DNA from: an uncultured Verrucomicrobia subdivision 3 bacterium
Lineage (GTDB): Bacteria; Verrucomicrobiota; Verrucomicrobiia; Limisphaerales; UBA11358
DNA length: 64,000 bases
NCBI GenBank assembly: GCA_903884535.1
Contig: CAISEZ010000045.1
Span: forward strand, 24,916 to 88,915
Direction of reading: 5' to 3'
The notes beneath the pieces are model-generated. The model had not been told where the DNA came from. It ran no database searches and was given only the letters and a program-made list of their open reading frames with translations. The translations under genes were made by a program, and so were the position numbers. This document shows, piece by piece, positions 61,749-64,000 of this stretch (positions are counted from its first letter, which is position 1; every line of letters begins with the position of its first letter).

Positions 61749-62045
61749 TTACGACAACTCTGCTCCGCAAAACCGGCACTTCTTGGCTTCGGATCGAATT
61801 AGTTCAGCACACTGAGGGCACTTTTTAGATTGGCCGTCTGCAAGTTCCCGTTCCTCGATAGTCTTCTTAATCGGCGGGCGCACAGCGACGATCAGCGCTG
61901 CAATTAAAGGACTAAGGAGCAGTGAGAAGAAAAACCCAGCGATAAAATTGCCGCCTTTTCTTACCGACCATATCCCGATGATAAAGGAAAACATTAGCCA
62001 AAAGAAACCGGCGCAAAGGATGAAAATTCCATTATCGTTGTTCAT
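61749..62045 (-). CDS. Small membrane protein with C-terminal zinc ribbon
   Basis: 98 residues. Two transmembrane helices (about 7-28 and 33-56) are followed by a charged linker and a zinc ribbon made of CPQC and CRFC (KKCPQCAELIRSEAKKCRFC). This two-helix plus zinc-ribbon layout is widespread among bacterial proteins of unknown function, often at the membrane with the ribbon in the cytoplasm. It heads the run of small minus-strand genes. Confidence 0.65.
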   Translation of the reverse strand: MNNDNGIFILCAGFFWLMFSFIIGIWSVRKGGNFIAGFFFSLLLSPLIAALIVAVRPPIKKTIEERELADGQSKKCPQCAELIRSEAKKCRFCGAELS

Positions 62046-62260
62046 ATTAGTTTTACTGGGTTATTAGCGGAGTGAAGATTGCGGCGAGAAAAAGGCGCGA
62101 ACCTGACGCACCTGAATCGAGGCACCGCGAAGCGCCTTATACAGAGATACGCCAAGCCGCGCCCATTGGGGCGCAGCCTGACTTCGGCTCTGTATTGAAA
62201 ATTCGCGGTTTTCGATTCGCCGAAACCAGCCTGTCGCTAGATTCTTATGTCGTTGATGAT

Positions 62261-63553
62261 TTAACGCCCACCCGTGGGCTTTGTAAACATTAAATTGTAA
62301 TCTGACAACCGGTTGGCAGGCTGCTCCGTGCCAAGTCCCGAAAACGCGGGCGTGATCCCAAGTTCGTAAATCGCGCTGATAAGGCAGCAAATGTTGTGGC
62401 ACAGAACTTTGCAGAGCACTTCGTTTTTCATGGCAACATCGGTTTTGCTGCGAACATGATCCCGAAATTTGGCCTTGATCATGTTGATCGTGGACTCGAT
62501 GTTTGACCGCTTGTGGTAATGGGCCATGAATTCGGAACGGCTGAACTGAAACAGATGATACATCTTTTTCCACAAGCCGCCGCCAGCGCCAGTGTGGATG
62601 CTTTTGAAGGCGATATACGGAGTGGCACCGTGGCTGGCAATGACATTCGTGTTGTTGATGCCAGAATAGCCCTTGTCAGCGGATACTTCTGAAAGATCGA
62701 AATTCTTGGCCGTAGTGTCCACCAGCGACGGCAGAATTTTGGTGTCACTGGCATCGCGTTCGTGAATTTCAACCGCCGTCACGATATTGGTTTTTACGCC
62801 GCACATCAAGTGGCACTTAATCCAGTCATGCTCCTGACGCACCACACCGTATTTGTGGTCGAACCAGCGCACAAAGCGGGATGTGGTGAAGCCGGTTGAA
62901 TCCACGGCAAAATCAACTTCGACTGCTTTTAGAGGCAGGCTGCTTTGAACAATCAGATCAGTCAGAATCGGTGTGAGTGCTGGATTTTCAAGATAGTTGA
63001 AGATGCTGTTGAAATGCGGCACTTTCGAGACGTAGCCCTTGGTTTGCGCATCCGTCAGATCAGAAATGAACCGGCGACCTGAAAATGTTGAGTAAATCTT
63101 GAAAGTCACGGCAAAGACGGCGTCAGAAAGCGCCAGCGTCGGCCTTCCTTTGCCGGGAGACGGGTTCTTAATGTTCTGGCAAAGATCATGCAGCAGGATT
63201 TGAAACTGGCTCTTTTCGTTCGTTTGCGCGGCATTGTATGCGGGCCAGTTCTGTGGGTAGGTGGTGCGCTTTGTCACCGTCACTTTTTCGGTTACGGTGG
63301 TGCTGCCATCCGCGTTTTGCTTGCGCATGAGGGCGAATTCAACGGCGAAAATATGCTTGCACTTGCAAGCATTGGTTTCGTAGTCCGGGCAGGTGCAGCG
63401 GGTGTATGAATCGTCAAGGTGGACGGTGTATTTGCCTTTGCCGGATTGGGACGGGACAATCCAATCGCCGTCTTTCTTCGTGATTTTGGCCACTGCTGCG
63501 ATCATCAGACCGCGCTGGTTGCGGGGTTCCATTGTCGTTTCAATTTGTTTCAT
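62261..63553 (-). CDS. DDE transposase with N-terminal SWIM-type zinc finger
   Basis: A 430-residue transposase. Residues 53-67 form a SWIM-like motif CxC...CxH (CTCPDYETNACKCKH). The DDE core is intact: Asp218 in VDSTGF, Asp293 in SADKGYSG and Glu353 in SNIESTINMIKAKF, the last being the YREK-like signature region of IS4/IS5-type enzymes. SWIM fingers are DNA- or protein-binding modules known from some transposase groups. I could not define clear terminal inverted repeats or a target duplication around it, so the bounds of the element are open. Probably functional, given the complete frame. Confidence 0.88.
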   Translation of the reverse strand: MKQIETTMEPRNQRGLMIAAVAKITKKDGDWIVPSQSGKGKYTVHLDDSYTRCTCPDYETNACKCKHIFAVEFALMRKQNADGSTTVTEKVTVTKRTTYPQNWPAYNAAQTNEKSQFQILLHDLCQNIKNPSPGKGRPTLALSDAVFAVTFKIYSTFSGRRFISDLTDAQTKGYVSKVPHFNSIFNYLENPALTPILTDLIVQSSLPLKAVEVDFAVDSTGFTTSRFVRWFDHKYGVVRQEHDWIKCHLMCGVKTNIVTAVEIHERDASDTKILPSLVDTTAKNFDLSEVSADKGYSGINNTNVIASHGATPYIAFKSIHTGAGGGLWKKMYHLFQFSRSEFMAHYHKRSNIESTINMIKAKFRDHVRSKTDVAMKNEVLCKVLCHNICCLISAIYELGITPAFSGLGTEQPANRLSDYNLMFTKPTGGR

Positions 63554-63614
63554 ATATTCTTAAAAGGAATATGCCATAAGGAATATACTAAGTCAAATAA
63601 AAACTTACTTTGTA

Positions 63615-63652
63615 AGAATACCGTTGACAGAACACCATTCTGAGAATACCGT
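63615..63652 (+). repeat. Direct repeat AGAATACCGT in the promoter region of the last gene
   Basis: Two exact 10-bp copies (63615-63624 and 63643-63652), 28 bp apart start to start, flank a TTGACA box at 63624-63629. They end 7 bp before the ATG at 63659, so they may be operator sites or IS end sequence. Confidence 0.4.
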
Positions 63653-63658
63653 GGTGGC

Positions 63659-64000
63659 ATGTCAAAAATTCAGATTTGGGGATTCCACTGTGACCGGTGT
63701 GGGCACGCATGGACTCCTCGTGAAGCGGGACAGCCGCCGACGACCTGTCCAAAGTGTAAATCACCTTACTGGGATCGTCCCCGCAGAGGAGAAATACCTG
63801 CTGATGAGCGGATCAAGCCGAAGGCTTTACTGGCGCATGAGCTTAATGGAAAGACTGTTGAGTTTGACTTAAAACGAGGAAGTCAGCGCTTTGCGGGTAG
63901 CGGTGAATTCGCAGCTACAGAGGGCGTAGGCGGTTTTATGAAAGTTTCGATTTGGGCAGCGGTCAACGCTAGCAGCCGTTTTGAGATCAAACTTTCCCAA
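63659..64000 (+). CDS. Zinc-ribbon protein, truncated by the window edge
   Basis: From the ATG at 63659 an open frame of 114 codons runs off the window. The N-terminus is a zinc ribbon: CDRCGHAW, then CPKCKSPYWDRPRRG (cysteines near 11, 14, 28 and 31). This type, with Trp/Tyr and RPRRG after the second pair, is found in small regulators of archaea and bacteria. The rest is basic and soluble (IKPKALLAHELNGKTVEFDL). Two 10-bp repeats and a TTGACA box lie just upstream. The function of the complete protein cannot be judged. Confidence 0.65.
   Translation, partial: MSKIQIWGFHCDRCGHAWTPREAGQPPTTCPKCKSPYWDRPRRGEIPADERIKPKALLAHELNGKTVEFDLKRGSQRFAGSGEFAATEGVGGFMKVSIWAAVNASSRFEIKLSQ

Overview
The window reads as a chromosomal segment of a free-living, polysaccharide-degrading member of the Verrucomicrobiota, most likely the Pedosphaera/Limisphaerales (subdivision 3) side. 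The reasons are a prepilin-type H-X9-DG protein, a Reg_prop/Y_Y_Y sensor kinase paired with a NarL-type regulator, very large Asn/Thr-rich secreted proteins built from Ig-like, FnIII-like and beta-helix modules, and pectin enzymes, alongside ordinary Gram-negative housekeeping genes (alaS, dnaX, recR, rarA, SRP RNA). No rRNA, tRNA or CRISPR array was seen. The taxonomic placement is inference.

Left third (1-22 kb): a secreted-protein and regulation island. It holds an agarase-like glycosidase, a SurA-like protein, a parallel beta-helix protein, a modular surface protein, a pseudopilin-like protein, a propeller-type histidine kinase with its response regulator, and two giant modular genes. One giant gene is cut in two by an IS1182-like element; the other has an in-frame amber codon in its signal peptide. 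A GAAC-N4-GTTC-type inverted repeat recurs upstream of several of these genes and may be the operator of the local two-component system. Several secreted proteins share an about 70-residue C-terminal module ending in FYR...P.

Middle (22-50 kb): rarA behind a leader terminator, a fatty acid desaturase, a large multi-PAS hybrid kinase divergent from alaS (coupled to a truncated hemoglobin gene), an FHA-cyclase, a phospholipase D-type enzyme, a PL4 rhamnogalacturonan lyase, the lutABC lactate oxidation genes, a decayed Ig-like gene, msrA, yacG, a tail-specific protease, an FKBP isomerase, an HtrA protease and a DnaJ-like protein. The last group forms an envelope protein quality-control set.

Right third (50-64 kb): an SDR, a small XRE regulator with a palindromic operator, a frameshifted NHL/Ig-like secreted gene, a D-cysteine desulfhydrase-like gene, the dnaX-ybaB-recR-HAD cluster next to the SRP RNA gene, a GH28 polygalacturonase, a rhodanese, then an AT-richer stretch of small orphan genes, a SWIM-type DDE transposase and a truncated zinc-ribbon gene at the window edge.

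The recurring theme is turnover of secreted modular proteins. Four Ig-like genes here are broken in four different ways (IS insertion, nonsense codon, frameshift, full decay), while two relatives are intact.
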